Part shown: one piece after another, positions 26,179 through 34,756 of the stretch
How positions within the stretch are numbered: position 1 is the stretch's first letter
Layout: every line of letters begins with the position of its first letter
Assembly (NCBI GenBank): GCA_046327745.1
Contig: JAXLXV010000017.1
Location: 1-64,000 of the forward strand
From: JABAQJ01 sp046327745
Lineage (GTDB): Bacteria; Gemmatimonadota; Gemmatimonadetes; Gemmatimonadales; Gemmatimonadaceae
Length of the DNA: 64,000 nt
Reading direction: 5' to 3'
Notes under the pieces: model-generated
What the model was told of the DNA's origin: nothing
Seen by the model: only the letters and a program-made list of their open reading frames with translations
The model's database searches: none
Position numbers and translations under genes: made by a program

Positions 26179-28460
26179 GCGCCGGGGACCGGGGCGTCGA
26201 GCGTCCGACGCACCGCGCGCACCAGGTCCTTCATCGCAAACGGCTTCTCCAATAACGGCAGCCGTCGCGTCACGTCGTCAGCTACACCGCCATCGTCGTA
26301 TCCGGTCATCAGCATCACCCGCAGGGTTGGCCAGCGACGCAGGATGTGACCGGCCAGTTCGCGCCCTCCCATCCGCGGCATGACGACGTCCGTCAAGACC
26401 AACGCGAACGCGGCGGCGCCTTCCGCGGCCAACAGGTCCAACGCCTCCACGCCGTTCGTCGCGTCGCGCACCGTGTACCCCTGCTGTTCCAGCATCTTGC
26501 GAGTCGAGCGACGCAAGGCCGGTGCGTCCTCGACAACGAGAATCTTCTCGGTGGCCAGTTGCACAGACACCACCTCCTCTGGCGTGACCTGGGCCGGTGC
26601 GCTGCGAACCAACTCGGGCAGCAAGACCGTCACCGCGGTCCCGACGCCCTTGGTCGACTCCACCTCGATCATTCCCGCGGAGCGCTCGACGATCGCCAAG
26701 ACGGCCGCCATCCCCAGCCCGGTGCCTTTGCCGGGTGGCTTGGTGGTGAAGAACGGCTCAAAGACCCGTTGACGGGTTTCCGCATCCATCCCCTCGCCGC
26801 TGTCGGTCACGGTCAGCGCGGCATACGAAATCGGCTCGTCGGATGCACTTCCCGGCTTGGCCACGCGTCGGTGGGAAGTCGCGATGGTGATATCGCCGCC
26901 ACGCTCACAGGCGTCTCGCGCGTTGAGTGCCAGGTTGATCAGCACCTGCTCCATCTCGCCAGCATCAACCACCACGTCGCCGACGGTCTGGTCGTAGATG
27001 AAGTGCAGGGGCAGGTCCTCGAAAATGAGGCGCCGCAACATGCGCTCCGCTGATCGCACCGCGTCGTTGAACCCGAGTCGCTCCGCCATCCGCTCGCGCT
27101 TTCGGCTGAACAACAGCAGCTGGCGGGTGAGTGCACTCGCGCTGATCGCAGTCCGGCGGATCTCTTCCAGCTCCACCATCACCTTTTCGTTGCCACACGT
27201 CTCGAGGAGCGCCAGTTCCGCGCATCCCAAAATCGCCGTGAGCACATTGTTGAAATCGTGGGCGACGCCACCCGCCAGCAAGCCGATCGCCTCGACCTTC
27301 TGGGTGCGTTGCAGGGCAGCCTCGGCCCGACGGCGCTCGGTCACGTCTCGGAACGACCACACTCGGCCGACGATCTGATCACCAATCCGCTGCGGCAGCG
27401 AGTAGCGCTCGAGCACACGTCCGTCCTGCAGGTCCAGGATATCGAAGGACTCGTCGCTCGCCGCCACGTTCACCATGTGCGCGGCGCTCTCCAGGAATCC
27501 CTCGGGATCCTTCAGCTGCACCGCGACGTGTTGTAGCAGCTGGGCGCCGTCCCGTCGATCGAGCATGTCCCTGGGAATACGCCACATCAGCCGGAAGCTC
27601 TCATTCCAGTTCGCCACGACGCCGGTGCGATCCACCACCAAGATCCCGTCGGCGGTGGACTCGAGTGTCGCCTTGAGCAGGGAGAGCGAGTGCTCCAGAT
27701 CCTGTTGCGCCCGACGACGGCCCGTGATGTCCACGAACGTGCTGACGGTCCCGGTGATCGTGCCGTCGGGGCCGCGGAACGGCGTGGCGTGCACTTCCAC
27801 CCACAGCAGCGATCCGTCAGGTCGAACGATGGCGTCCTCCGTGACGGCCCCAATGCCCCGCATCCGGTCCTGCAGGTTGCGCTCCGCTTGGGCCAGACGC
27901 TCGGGACGCACGAATTGCCGCACGTCGCGACCAATCACCTCTTCGCGCGGCATACCGAAGAAGTGGCTGGCCATCGGGTTCGCATACTGAATGATCCCTT
28001 TCAGATCCATCAGGATCAGCGCTTCGCTCAAGCTTTCGGCGACGGCCCGGAACCGATCTTCCCACTGGCGCAGCTCATGCCCGGCCTGCACGCCATCGGA
28101 CATGTCCAGCGCTTCTACCAACCGGACGTAGCGTCCCTCGAACACCAGGTCGTACGCCGTGATCTCGACGGGAATCGTGCGCCCATCGCGCGCGCGGTGG
28201 CGGAAGCGCCCCACATGCTTCACGCCGAGCCCAGGCTGATAATTCGCGGCGAAGAATGCGGGGAAGTCCTCCGGTGGCCGAATGTCGCGCAGGGTCATGT
28301 CGCGAAACTCCTCCCGCGAATACCCATAGCGGCGCACCGCCGCCTCATTCACCGCCAGAAAGCGCAACGAATCGGGGTCGAAAATGTAGTACGCATGACC
28401 ACTGTGCTCGAAAAAGAACGCGAAGGCTTGCTCGAGCATCAACCCCGATGGTTCCGCCAC
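26175..28460 (-). CDS. PAS-domain hybrid sensor histidine kinase with C-terminal receiver
   Basis: 761 aa, no membrane segment. Domain order: three PAS domains (about residues 10-125, 130-255 and 260-380; the first opens with FFFEHSGHAYYIFDPDSL, the second with AVAESLSEALILMD, the third with LESTADGILVVD); a HisKA dimerisation domain with GGVAHDFNNVLT carrying the phospho-accepting His near residue 400; HATPase_c with NLALNARDAC, DSGEGMD and GKGTGLGMA; and a receiver near 640-755 with ILVVEDAP, the phospho-acceptor Asp in VLTDVVMPRMGG and Lys in LEKPF. Probably a cytoplasmic sensor of redox or small ligands with an internal phospho-sink. No cognate DNA-binding regulator is adjacent. Confidence 0.93.
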   Translation of the reverse strand: MAEPSGLMLEQAFAFFFEHSGHAYYIFDPDSLRFLAVNEAAVRRYGYSREEFRDMTLRDIRPPEDFPAFFAANYQPGLGVKHVGRFRHRARDGRTIPVEITAYDLVFEGRYVRLVEALDMSDGVQAGHELRQWEDRFRAVAESLSEALILMDLKGIIQYANPMASHFFGMPREEVIGRDVRQFVRPERLAQAERNLQDRMRGIGAVTEDAIVRPDGSLLWVEVHATPFRGPDGTITGTVSTFVDITGRRRAQQDLEHSLSLLKATLESTADGILVVDRTGVVANWNESFRLMWRIPRDMLDRRDGAQLLQHVAVQLKDPEGFLESAAHMVNVAASDESFDILDLQDGRVLERYSLPQRIGDQIVGRVWSFRDVTERRRAEAALQRTQKVEAIGLLAGGVAHDFNNVLTAILGCAELALLETCGNEKVMVELEEIRRTAISASALTRQLLLFSRKRERMAERLGFNDAVRSAERMLRRLIFEDLPLHFIYDQTVGDVVVDAGEMEQVLINLALNARDACERGGDITIATSHRRVAKPGSASDEPISYAALTVTDSGEGMDAETRQRVFEPFFTTKPPGKGTGLGMAAVLAIVERSAGMIEVESTKGVGTAVTVLLPELVRSAPAQVTPEEVVSVQLATEKILVVEDAPALRRSTRKMLEQQGYTVRDATNGVEALDLLAAEGAAAFALVLTDVVMPRMGGRELAGHILRRWPTLRVMLMTGYDDGGVADDVTRRLPLLEKPFAMKDLVRAVRRTLDAPVPGA

Positions 28461-28475
28461 ACGACCTCCTCTGAA

Positions 28476-28907
28476 CTAAGACGCCTGGCGAGTCTGCTCG
28501 CGGAACTCCATGAGCGACACCAAGAACATCACGGTGACCAGCACCGCGCTGGTGACACACCATACGCAGATCGCGTGGATCTGGAAGAGTTCGAGATAGG
28601 TGAGCCACCCGGAAAACAGCACGCCCCAGCCCGTCAGCCCCACCAAGGCCTTCGAGACCGCAATCGATTCACTCCAGCGCGGCTGCACCCCGGCCAGACA
28701 TACCGCCAGTAGCAACACGTAAAAGCCAAGCCCCCAGGCCGCCACCGGAATCCCGGCCAGGACCGACCATCGGCTGGTATTCACGGTCTCGCACGACCCC
28801 ACACTGCAGGCCAGCTGACCGATCGCCCCCGTCTTGTACAACGTCAGGTATGTCGCAATGGCAACCCCCGCCATCGCCATCAAGGCCAACAGCATTCGCT
28901 TGGTCAC
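28476..28907 (-). CDS. Vitamin K epoxide reductase (VKOR) family membrane protein
   Basis: 143 aa, four helices, the size of a bacterial stand-alone VKOR that replaces DsbB. The loop cysteines are Cys34 and Cys39 (ACSVGSCETVNTSRWSVLAG) and the quinone-side pair is Cys114-Val-Trp-Cys117. It reoxidises a DsbA-like thiol oxidase and passes electrons to quinone. The DsbA-type gene lies 25 nt upstream on the same strand, so the two form a disulfide-bond-forming unit. The gap between them contains a CGTTAGGC octamer. Confidence 0.93.
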   Translation of the reverse strand: MTKRMLLALMAMAGVAIATYLTLYKTGAIGQLACSVGSCETVNTSRWSVLAGIPVAAWGLGFYVLLLAVCLAGVQPRWSESIAVSKALVGLTGWGVLFSGWLTYLELFQIHAICVWCVTSAVLVTVMFLVSLMEFREQTRQAS

Positions 28908-28932
28908 GCGACCCCCGCGGCGTTAGGCAGGC

Positions 28933-29742
28933 TCACTTGCTCGCCGCCGGCTTCGTGGTGTCTGCTGCCTTGGGCGCGGCCGCCGCCGCAGAGTCGACGT
29001 ACGCCTTGAACGTGTCGAATGACAAACTGCCAGGAAGGAGCTTCGTCCCGATGATGAACGTCGGCGTCTGCCCCACCATGCGGCGCTCACCCTCTTTCTG
29101 GTTGGCCACAATGTTCAGGTTGTACCGACGGTCATCGTAGCACGACTCCCACTTCGAAACATCCAGCCCCACCGACTGCGCAATGGCCTTCAGCTCGCCC
29201 TTCGGTCGCTTGGTCGCCACACCGCCCCATCGATCCTGATTGGCAAAGATCTGGTCATGCATCTCCCAGAATTTGCCCTGCTCATTCGCGCACGCCGCCG
29301 CGTTGGATGCTTCCCAGGTGTTCTGGTGCCCCGGAAGCGGAAAGTCGATGAAGCGCACTGAAACCTGACCCGTCTCCACCAATCGCTTCCGAACGTCGGG
29401 CTCGGTGATCGTTGCAAAGTTGGCGCACGCGGGACACTCAAAGTCGGCGAACTCGATCACCTGCACCGGCGCATCTGCCTTGCCAATGAGGTAGCCCTCC
29501 GCCTTCGGCAACGGCGTGTTCGGATCCACCGTCGTCACGGCGTTCTTCGGTCGCGTCATTTGATAGACGATGAACGTGGCGCCAACGGCCGCCACCAGGA
29601 CCAACAACGCGTAGAATCGTCCCGCGTTCCCCTTGGAGCTGGCGCGCACGACGCCGGGTTTGGAGCTGGTCGCCCCGCTGCTCTTCGCGCCCTTTGCACT
29701 CGCCGGTCGAGCACGCCCGCCGTCCTTTCGTTCCTTTGCCAT
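28933..29742 (-). CDS. DsbA-family membrane-anchored thiol oxidoreductase
   Basis: 269 aa from ATG 29742, chosen because GGAGAAGAG lies just upstream; a TTG 15 nt earlier is the alternative. A Lys/Ser/Ala-rich cytoplasmic tail precedes one anchor helix (FYALLVLVAAVGATFIVY), then a thioredoxin-like domain with the Cys103-Pro-Ala-Cys106 active site (EFADFECPACANF) and the cis-Pro region GQTPTFIIG. The C-tail is Ala/Lys-rich. Substrates are exported proteins; the VKOR gene downstream encodes the partner for reoxidation. Confidence 0.93.
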   Translation of the reverse strand: MAKERKDGGRARPASAKGAKSSGATSSKPGVVRASSKGNAGRFYALLVLVAAVGATFIVYQMTRPKNAVTTVDPNTPLPKAEGYLIGKADAPVQVIEFADFECPACANFATITEPDVRKRLVETGQVSVRFIDFPLPGHQNTWEASNAAACANEQGKFWEMHDQIFANQDRWGGVATKRPKGELKAIAQSVGLDVSKWESCYDDRRYNLNIVANQKEGERRMVGQTPTFIIGTKLLPGSLSFDTFKAYVDSAAAAAPKAADTTKPAASK

Positions 29743-29903
29743 GCCACTCTTCTCCAATGAGGCCTGAACCTGACACGTCGTGGATCTGCATCAAGGCGAC
29801 CAGGCTGCCGCCCGCAAATTAGGATGCCGCGTCAATGCTCAGAAGGGGCCGCCGCGCCTAACCACCCCTCCGCGATTCGGGGACGTGGCTGTATCGTCAT
29901 GTC

Positions 29904-30773
29904 ATGAGCGATGGTGATCTCTTTCGTGTACCGGTAGGACCGGGAACGTTGCATGTCGAGCGATATGGCTTCGGCGGCGCCCCCATCCTCCTGATCCACG
30001 GCTTCGCCACCTCGTCGTTCCTGTGGCGTCACGTTGCACCTCGCTTGGCCACGGGCCAAGCGACGGCCTTTTCGGTGGACCTGCTGGGTTATGGAGAGTC
30101 GGACCGCCCATTCCCAGCGGACTTTGGTGTGGCCGCCCAGGCGGCGTACCTGGACCTGGCCCTCACCGCCCTGCGCGTGAACTCCGCCACCATTGTGGGT
30201 GTGGACATAGGTGCCATCATTGCCCTCCGCCTTGCTTTTGATCGCCCGGAACGTGTGCAGCGACTCGTGCTCATCAGCCCACCGGCTTTGGAAGAGTTTC
30301 CTCCGAAAGAACTCAGGGATCTGCAGCGCGCCTCGGGTCGCTACGCCCTGAGCCTCAATCGCTCCCTGCTCGGCGCCATGCCGCTCTTCTCGGAATACTT
30401 GGAGTCGCTGGTCGGAGAGAAAGAGCACATGCCTCAGACGTTGGTCGGCCGGTACTTGGCACCCTACCTGGGCCGGGAGGGTCTAGCCCACCTGCAGACG
30501 CTGGTGCGCTCCTTGGAAGACGATGAACTGGATGACCTGAATCCCGCGGAGATCGGCCAGCCCGCCCTTGTCCTCCGCGGAACACGCGACCGCCACTGCG
30601 ACCGGTCCCAAGCAGAATCGTTGGCGAAGGCCCTGCCACAAGGGAGCTTCGCCGAGGTCTTGGGAGTGGGCCGCCTAATCCCAGAAGAGAGTCCCGCCGA
30701 GCTGGCTGGATGGTTGCTTTCTCCCAATGAACTTCTCCGCCAAGCCGGGCCCCGGGCGGTCGAGACTTCCTAA
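29904..30773 (+). CDS. Alpha/beta hydrolase with altered catalytic triad
   Basis: 289 aa alpha/beta-hydrolase fold. Oxyanion region LLIHGFATSSFLW, then the nucleophile elbow VGVDIGA, where Asp occupies the nucleophile position as in haloalkane dehalogenases and epoxide hydrolases. The acid Asp is in LRGTRDRHCD. The catalytic His normally seen in G-x-G-H-x-x-P-E-E-x-P is replaced by Arg (GVGRLIPEESPAEL, codon CGC). The protein may be inactive, use another residue, or carry one base change in this strain. Divergent from the dsbA-like gene. Confidence 0.88.
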   Translation: MSDGDLFRVPVGPGTLHVERYGFGGAPILLIHGFATSSFLWRHVAPRLATGQATAFSVDLLGYGESDRPFPADFGVAAQAAYLDLALTALRVNSATIVGVDIGAIIALRLAFDRPERVQRLVLISPPALEEFPPKELRDLQRASGRYALSLNRSLLGAMPLFSEYLESLVGEKEHMPQTLVGRYLAPYLGREGLAHLQTLVRSLEDDELDDLNPAEIGQPALVLRGTRDRHCDRSQAESLAKALPQGSFAEVLGVGRLIPEESPAELAGWLLSPNELLRQAGPRAVETS

Positions 30774-30986
30774 GAGGCAAAGCTCGATTTTTCTCGGGAG
30801 ATTTGGCGGGGAGATGCTCCGATTCTGTCCTCGGGCAGCCAAACTGATGAGTGTGCGCAACAGATTTGGCCGTAGCGACTTGCAGCCAGACACCCAAACG
30901 TTCTTTGGCTGAGATGCGTAACTTCTGTGCTCGCCTCTGATGAGTTAAATTGTTGGACTGAAATCCACCCTCCTGCCTGAGACTTC

Positions 30987-31262
30987 ATGGGGAAAAACCG
31001 AGTTCGAAGGACGACCAAAGAGGTCGCGGTGCCATCGCCTTTCGATGAGGCACGCGACGAGTTGTTCCAACACATCATGCGTTGCGGTGTCATTGGCTCC
31101 GAGCCGGACCACCAGACCGAGTGGTTCGATGACACGATGAAGTACGTAGCCGAGCGTTACCATGAACTCACGGATCGTGAGTTGGGTGAGTTGCGAGTGC
31201 TCGGCGAACGGTTTGTCCAGCCGCCAAAGGTTCAGACAGCAGCGGCCGTCAGCGTCGGCTAA
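30987..31262 (+). CDS. Small hypothetical acidic protein
   Basis: 91 aa from ATG 30987. Soluble and helical, with a compact, well-ordered composition (PFDEARDELFQHIMRCGV, then DTMKYVAERYHELTDREL). No family known to me. It lies in a stretch with lower G+C than the surroundings and is followed by a terminator-like hairpin. A minus-strand frame over the same bases is less protein-like. Confidence 0.6.
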   Translation: MGKNRVRRTTKEVAVPSPFDEARDELFQHIMRCGVIGSEPDHQTEWFDDTMKYVAERYHELTDRELGELRVLGERFVQPPKVQTAAAVSVG

Positions 31263-31276
31263 GCGACACCATGCGT

Positions 31277-31306
31277 CGCCCCTCACACGAAGTGGGGGGC
31301 GGTTTT
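31277..31306 (+). terminator. Terminator-like hairpin
   Basis: Stem CGCCCCTCAC / GTGGGGGGCG (10 bp, one T-G wobble), 5-nt loop, followed by GTTTTG. It lies 14 nt after the small gene ending at 31262. Confidence 0.65.
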
Positions 31307-31339
31307 GTCTGGCGGATGGCGAGGGCACACGCCCGCATT

Positions 31340-31825
31340 TCAGCGGACGTCACCTCGAGTCCAGCGGAGTGAGACGCCAGCTCGAACGCCTCCTCCCAAC
31401 CCAATCTCGACGGCGGGCGTCAGCGGCGCCCGGAATCGACCCTCCAGCCCAAGCCCTACCACGGCGTCCGGGCGCCAACGGTCGAATGCGTCGTAGCGCA
31501 CCATGAGCCCGCCCACGCCATAGAACCCAAGCCGCGCCTCGCCGTACGGGTCCAGCAGAAAGCGCATGACCACCTCGGCGCGGCCAGCGCCACCGGTGGA
31601 GCCACGCCACCGCGCCACACCTGCACCGGCTATCGCCGCCAGGCGGACGTACGTCGCCACGGGAAACGCCACGCCAAGCCCGGCCTGGAGGGACGGCGCG
31701 TGCGAGGCCAAGGCGTCGACGCGGAACTCCGGACGGGCCGCGCGCTGAACTTGGGCCGCCACCGATCCTGCGGGCACGAGCCACCAAGCGCCTAACGCGA
31801 TCAGGATCGCGCGCGCTGGTGCCAT
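31340..31825 (-). CDS. Exported hypothetical protein, possible small beta-barrel
   Basis: 161 aa from ATG 31825 with a signal peptide (MAPARAILIALGAWWLVPA, cleaved near VAAQ). The mature part alternates Gly- and aromatic-rich strands (GLGVAFPVATYVRLAAIAG, RLGFYGVGGLMVRYDAF), as in outer-membrane or periplasmic beta-barrels. It ends RAGVSLRWTRGDVR, without the usual terminal aromatic residue. Its start lies inside the end of the CDP-alcohol transferase gene (25-nt overlap), so they are probably coupled. A longer frame running upstream from this start is out of phase with the transferase and is not a real extension. Confidence 0.65.
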   Translation of the reverse strand: MAPARAILIALGAWWLVPAGSVAAQVQRAARPEFRVDALASHAPSLQAGLGVAFPVATYVRLAAIAGAGVARWRGSTGGAGRAEVVMRFLLDPYGEARLGFYGVGGLMVRYDAFDRWRPDAVVGLGLEGRFRAPLTPAVEIGLGGGVRAGVSLRWTRGDVR

Positions 31826-32328
31826 AACGCCAAGGTATAGTCGGTAATCGAAATGGCCGACGCGACACCCACCAGGACAATGAGCCGGGCGACGACCGAG
31901 GGCAGCGCCAAGACCGCTACCAAGGTGATGAGTTGCAGCACCGTGACGGTCTTGCCTAACGGCCGCGCCCGGAAATGCACCGGCCGCAGCATTGGCACGC
32001 TGCGCGCGACCAAGAACCCAATCGCCGTCATCAAGTCCCGTGAGATCAGCACGAAATACTGGATCGTGGTGATCGCGTGCGACACGAGATACACCGACAC
32101 GGCCGTAAACACGAAGATCCGATCTGCCAACGGATCGATGAGCGCGCCCCAGTCGCTGGTGGTATGCTGCCGCCGGGCGAGCCAACCGTCGAGGTAATCG
32201 GTGAGCGAAGCGGCCCCAATCAGCCCCAATCGCACGCGCGCGTCGTCTGCCGCGACAAACGCCACCGCGAGCAGCAAACGTGACATCGAGATGGCATTGG
32301 GAAGACTGACGAGCGTACCACGTTCCAT
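31801..32328 (-). CDS. CDP-alcohol phosphatidyltransferase family membrane enzyme
   Basis: 175 aa with about five helices. The complete motif D(x2)DG(x2)AR(x8)G(x3)D(x3)D is present: Asp44, Asp47, Gly48, Ala51, Arg52, Gly61, Asp65, Asp69. Start taken as ATG 32328 (MERGTLVSLPNAISMSR), where homology begins; a longer start adds 55 non-homologous residues. The family includes phosphatidylglycerophosphate synthase (pgsA) and related enzymes that swap an alcohol for CMP on a CDP-linked lipid. Without more context the alcohol is uncertain. Confidence 0.9.
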   Translation of the reverse strand: MERGTLVSLPNAISMSRLLLAVAFVAADDARVRLGLIGAASLTDYLDGWLARRQHTTSDWGALIDPLADRIFVFTAVSVYLVSHAITTIQYFVLISRDLMTAIGFLVARSVPMLRPVHFRARPLGKTVTVLQLITLVAVLALPSVVARLIVLVGVASAISITDYTLALWHQRARS

Positions 32329-32485
32329 CTGCGCAAGGTAACAATCGGGACAGATCGGCGGCCAGCGCGACAGATCGATCAGTACGATCCGTTGCCGACA
32401 CCAGCGCCTGACGCCACCTTTGCCATGCCTCCCATGACGGCTTCTCCCCGCAAGACCACGTACGACCAACACCACGTGGGCTGAC

Positions 32486-34021
32486 ATGACCACGCTGCCG
32501 TTGCGCGTGCCCGTGCTCGCTTATGCCGCGGTGGTCTTGGCGCTACTGGTCTGGAACGTTCACCATGCCGGCCGCGGCGTCCAGTTGCAACGTGGATCGG
32601 CATGGTTGCGGTGGGTCACGGGGTTCTGCGGGCTCATGGCCATTCCGGCGTTTGCGATTGCCCTGACGTCGGCGAATGCGCTCACGGGCCGTGCTACCTC
32701 GGTGGTGGCCTGGGCTTGGCCGCTCACGACGCTCCTGTTCGTGGTCCATGCCATATTGGCGATCGCCCAGCGCCTGACTCGGCCGGCCATCGGCCTGCCG
32801 ATCGCGTGTTTCAACCTGACGGTCTGCGCCGGCGCGTGGGCACAATACGCGAACGCCGCCGGATGGAGCCTTCCGAGTGGCGTGGGCGCAGCCGGATTGG
32901 CCAGCGCCAGCATGCTGGGAATGATCTTTGGTCGAACCGCACTCATGTCGCCGTGGGCGCTGGCGGTACCAATCCTGGCGCCGATCGTCCCGGCCCGATC
33001 GCGTCGCGGACGTGCCGGGGTCGCTGGATTGGCGCTGACGGCCGCCGCCATCACCATCCTGGTGCTCGCGGAATATCCTCGATCGATCGAGGCGTTGCAG
33101 AGCTTCGGTCAATTCTCCAGCGATCGGCTACAGGAGCGACCGGGGGGTGACTTCATGCTCGGCCTCAGGATCCTGCCGGAAATCGGCCGGGCGCCGTCGC
33201 CCGGGGCCCTGCGCGGAGACCTGACGCTCATTGACTCGCTGGGATTGGACGCGGTTGAGGTGTACGTCACTCCCTCCGGAACGCAGGGGACCGCACTCGA
33301 CTCCGTGTCCCGCGCGCTCGACGACTTACGGCGCGACAGCACGCTCATTGTGCTGGCCCTTGGCTACGACGCCGCTGACGGTCGCCTGACGGCCCGTGAT
33401 CCGTCCGCATATGCGCGCGCGAGGCTCGAGGCCGTGGATCGCGCCGTCCGGCGATTGCGACCAGACGTCCTGCTTCCCGCTCGCGATCCGGCATCGTTAG
33501 GTCGCTTGGCGCTTGGCGATTTGCCGGTCAGTTGGTGGACGCACTTCCTTGGCGACGCCGCCGATCGCGCCCGCAAGTTGCGCCCACGCACGCGCGTCGG
33601 CGTTTCCATCTCCGCATTCACCGCATTCGACAGTGTCCTGTTTCGTTGGGCGCAGTCGGCGCAGAGTCCCTTGGACGTGGTGGGCTTCACCATCACGCCG
33701 TCGTACGGCGGAGGTCACTCGTTGGACGCACAGCTACGCGTGGCTGGTCAGTGGGGACGCGGCGCTGAGCGCCCCATGTGGGTGTTTGCCACCGGCGCCA
33801 ACCCACGATTGTTCGGCGAAGTCAACCAGGGGCGAGCGGCGTGGGGCGTGCTCAGCTGGGCGACTACTTTGCCGCGCCTGGAAGGCGTCGTGATCGACGG
33901 CGCCGCGGACTATGATGCTATTTTCGGTCTGCGCGCTCCCGACGGCCGCTTGCGCTCGGTCGTTGCCACACTCGATCGCGCGCAACGCTCGCTCGCTGAA
34001 GCCGCTGCCGTCAGACCCTGA
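32486..34021 (+). CDS. Polytopic membrane protein with C-terminal glycosidase-like domain
   Basis: 511 aa. The first ~200 residues contain about six helices (VLAYAAVVLALLVWNV, FCGLMAIPAFAIAL, and others). After LAEYPRSIEALQSFGQF an extracytoplasmic domain begins. It has a barrel-like rhythm: DSLGLDAVEVYVTPSG, LIVLALGYDA, RTRVGVSISAF, DVVGFTITPSYGG and MWVFATGANPR, resembling glycoside-hydrolase-type TIM barrels, with a late GVVIDGAADYDAIFGL. No catalytic pair could be assigned, so the enzyme assignment is speculative. Start is an ATG; it is divergent from the CDP-alcohol transferase gene. Confidence 0.7.
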   Translation: MTTLPLRVPVLAYAAVVLALLVWNVHHAGRGVQLQRGSAWLRWVTGFCGLMAIPAFAIALTSANALTGRATSVVAWAWPLTTLLFVVHAILAIAQRLTRPAIGLPIACFNLTVCAGAWAQYANAAGWSLPSGVGAAGLASASMLGMIFGRTALMSPWALAVPILAPIVPARSRRGRAGVAGLALTAAAITILVLAEYPRSIEALQSFGQFSSDRLQERPGGDFMLGLRILPEIGRAPSPGALRGDLTLIDSLGLDAVEVYVTPSGTQGTALDSVSRALDDLRRDSTLIVLALGYDAADGRLTARDPSAYARARLEAVDRAVRRLRPDVLLPARDPASLGRLALGDLPVSWWTHFLGDAADRARKLRPRTRVGVSISAFTAFDSVLFRWAQSAQSPLDVVGFTITPSYGGGHSLDAQLRVAGQWGRGAERPMWVFATGANPRLFGEVNQGRAAWGVLSWATTLPRLEGVVIDGAADYDAIFGLRAPDGRLRSVVATLDRAQRSLAEAAAVRP

Positions 34022-34035
34022 TTCTGAACACTCCC

Positions 34036-34755
34036 ATGTCCACGTTCACGTCGTTTCGCCCAAAAGGCCTCACGTTCCTTCGACAGCTCAAACGTCACAA
34101 CGATCGTACCTGGTTCATGGACCATCGGGCGACGTATGATGAAGAACTGCTGGATCCGTTGCGGCTGCTGGTCGAGGAACTGGATGTGCGTTGCGCCGAC
34201 TTTGCGCCGGAAATCGTCGGCAATCCGAAGCGCTCGATCTTCCGGATTCACCGAGATGTCCGTTTCTCCAAGGACAAGTCGCCCTACAAGACCCACGTCT
34301 CTTTCTGGCTCACCCACGTGCGGGCCGGACACGGCGTGGGTAGTGAGACGCACGGGGCGGGCGCCGGGTACTACGTGCACGTTGAACCTGGTGCGAGTAT
34401 GGTCGCTGGCGGCATCTGGATGCCGCCGCGGGACCGACTGGCCGCGATTCGCGACGCAATCGCGGAGAACCCGAAGGCATTTGCGTCGACTTTGGCCGAC
34501 CCATCGTTCAAGCGTCGGTTCAGCTCACTCAGCACGGAAGGCATGCTGAAGCGACTTCCGCGTGGCTTCGCACCCGGGCATCCAGCGGAGCCATACCTGC
34601 GCTACGTGTCCTTCACGGTGTCCGCGCCGCTCACCGACGACCAGGTGCTGAACGCGAAACTCCCCGAGCGCATAGAGAAGGACTTTCGCTTGATGCTCCC
34701 CTTTGTGCGGTGGCTGAACACAGCCCTCGGGTATCCCCCGGTGGCCCGGCGTTAG
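34036..34755 (+). CDS. DUF2461 (TIGR02453) family protein
   Basis: 239 aa, the normal length. Recognised from FLRQLKRHNDRTWFMDHRATY, the IFRIHRDVRFSKDKSPYKTH segment and GYYVHVEPGASMVAGGIWMP, all hallmarks of DUF2461. Function is not established for the family. Cytoplasmic, no signal peptide. It starts 14 nt after the membrane/glycosidase-like gene and ends 1 nt from the convergent M16 gene; its TAG stop lies in CGTTAGG. Confidence 0.93.
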   Translation: MSTFTSFRPKGLTFLRQLKRHNDRTWFMDHRATYDEELLDPLRLLVEELDVRCADFAPEIVGNPKRSIFRIHRDVRFSKDKSPYKTHVSFWLTHVRAGHGVGSETHGAGAGYYVHVEPGASMVAGGIWMPPRDRLAAIRDAIAENPKAFASTLADPSFKRRFSSLSTEGMLKRLPRGFAPGHPAEPYLRYVSFTVSAPLTDDQVLNAKLPERIEKDFRLMLPFVRWLNTALGYPPVARR

Positions 34756-34756
34756 G

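Noticed and set aside
30774..30986. Lower-G+C gap as a possible island boundary
   Set aside because: Only about 200 bp, without repeats, tRNA or integrase; not enough to claim transfer.
31340..32401. A 353-codon minus-strand frame as one protein
   Set aside because: Its first 192 codons overlap the CDP-alcohol transferase in another frame and are Arg/His-rich without motifs; only the part from 31825 has a signal peptide and protein-like sequence.
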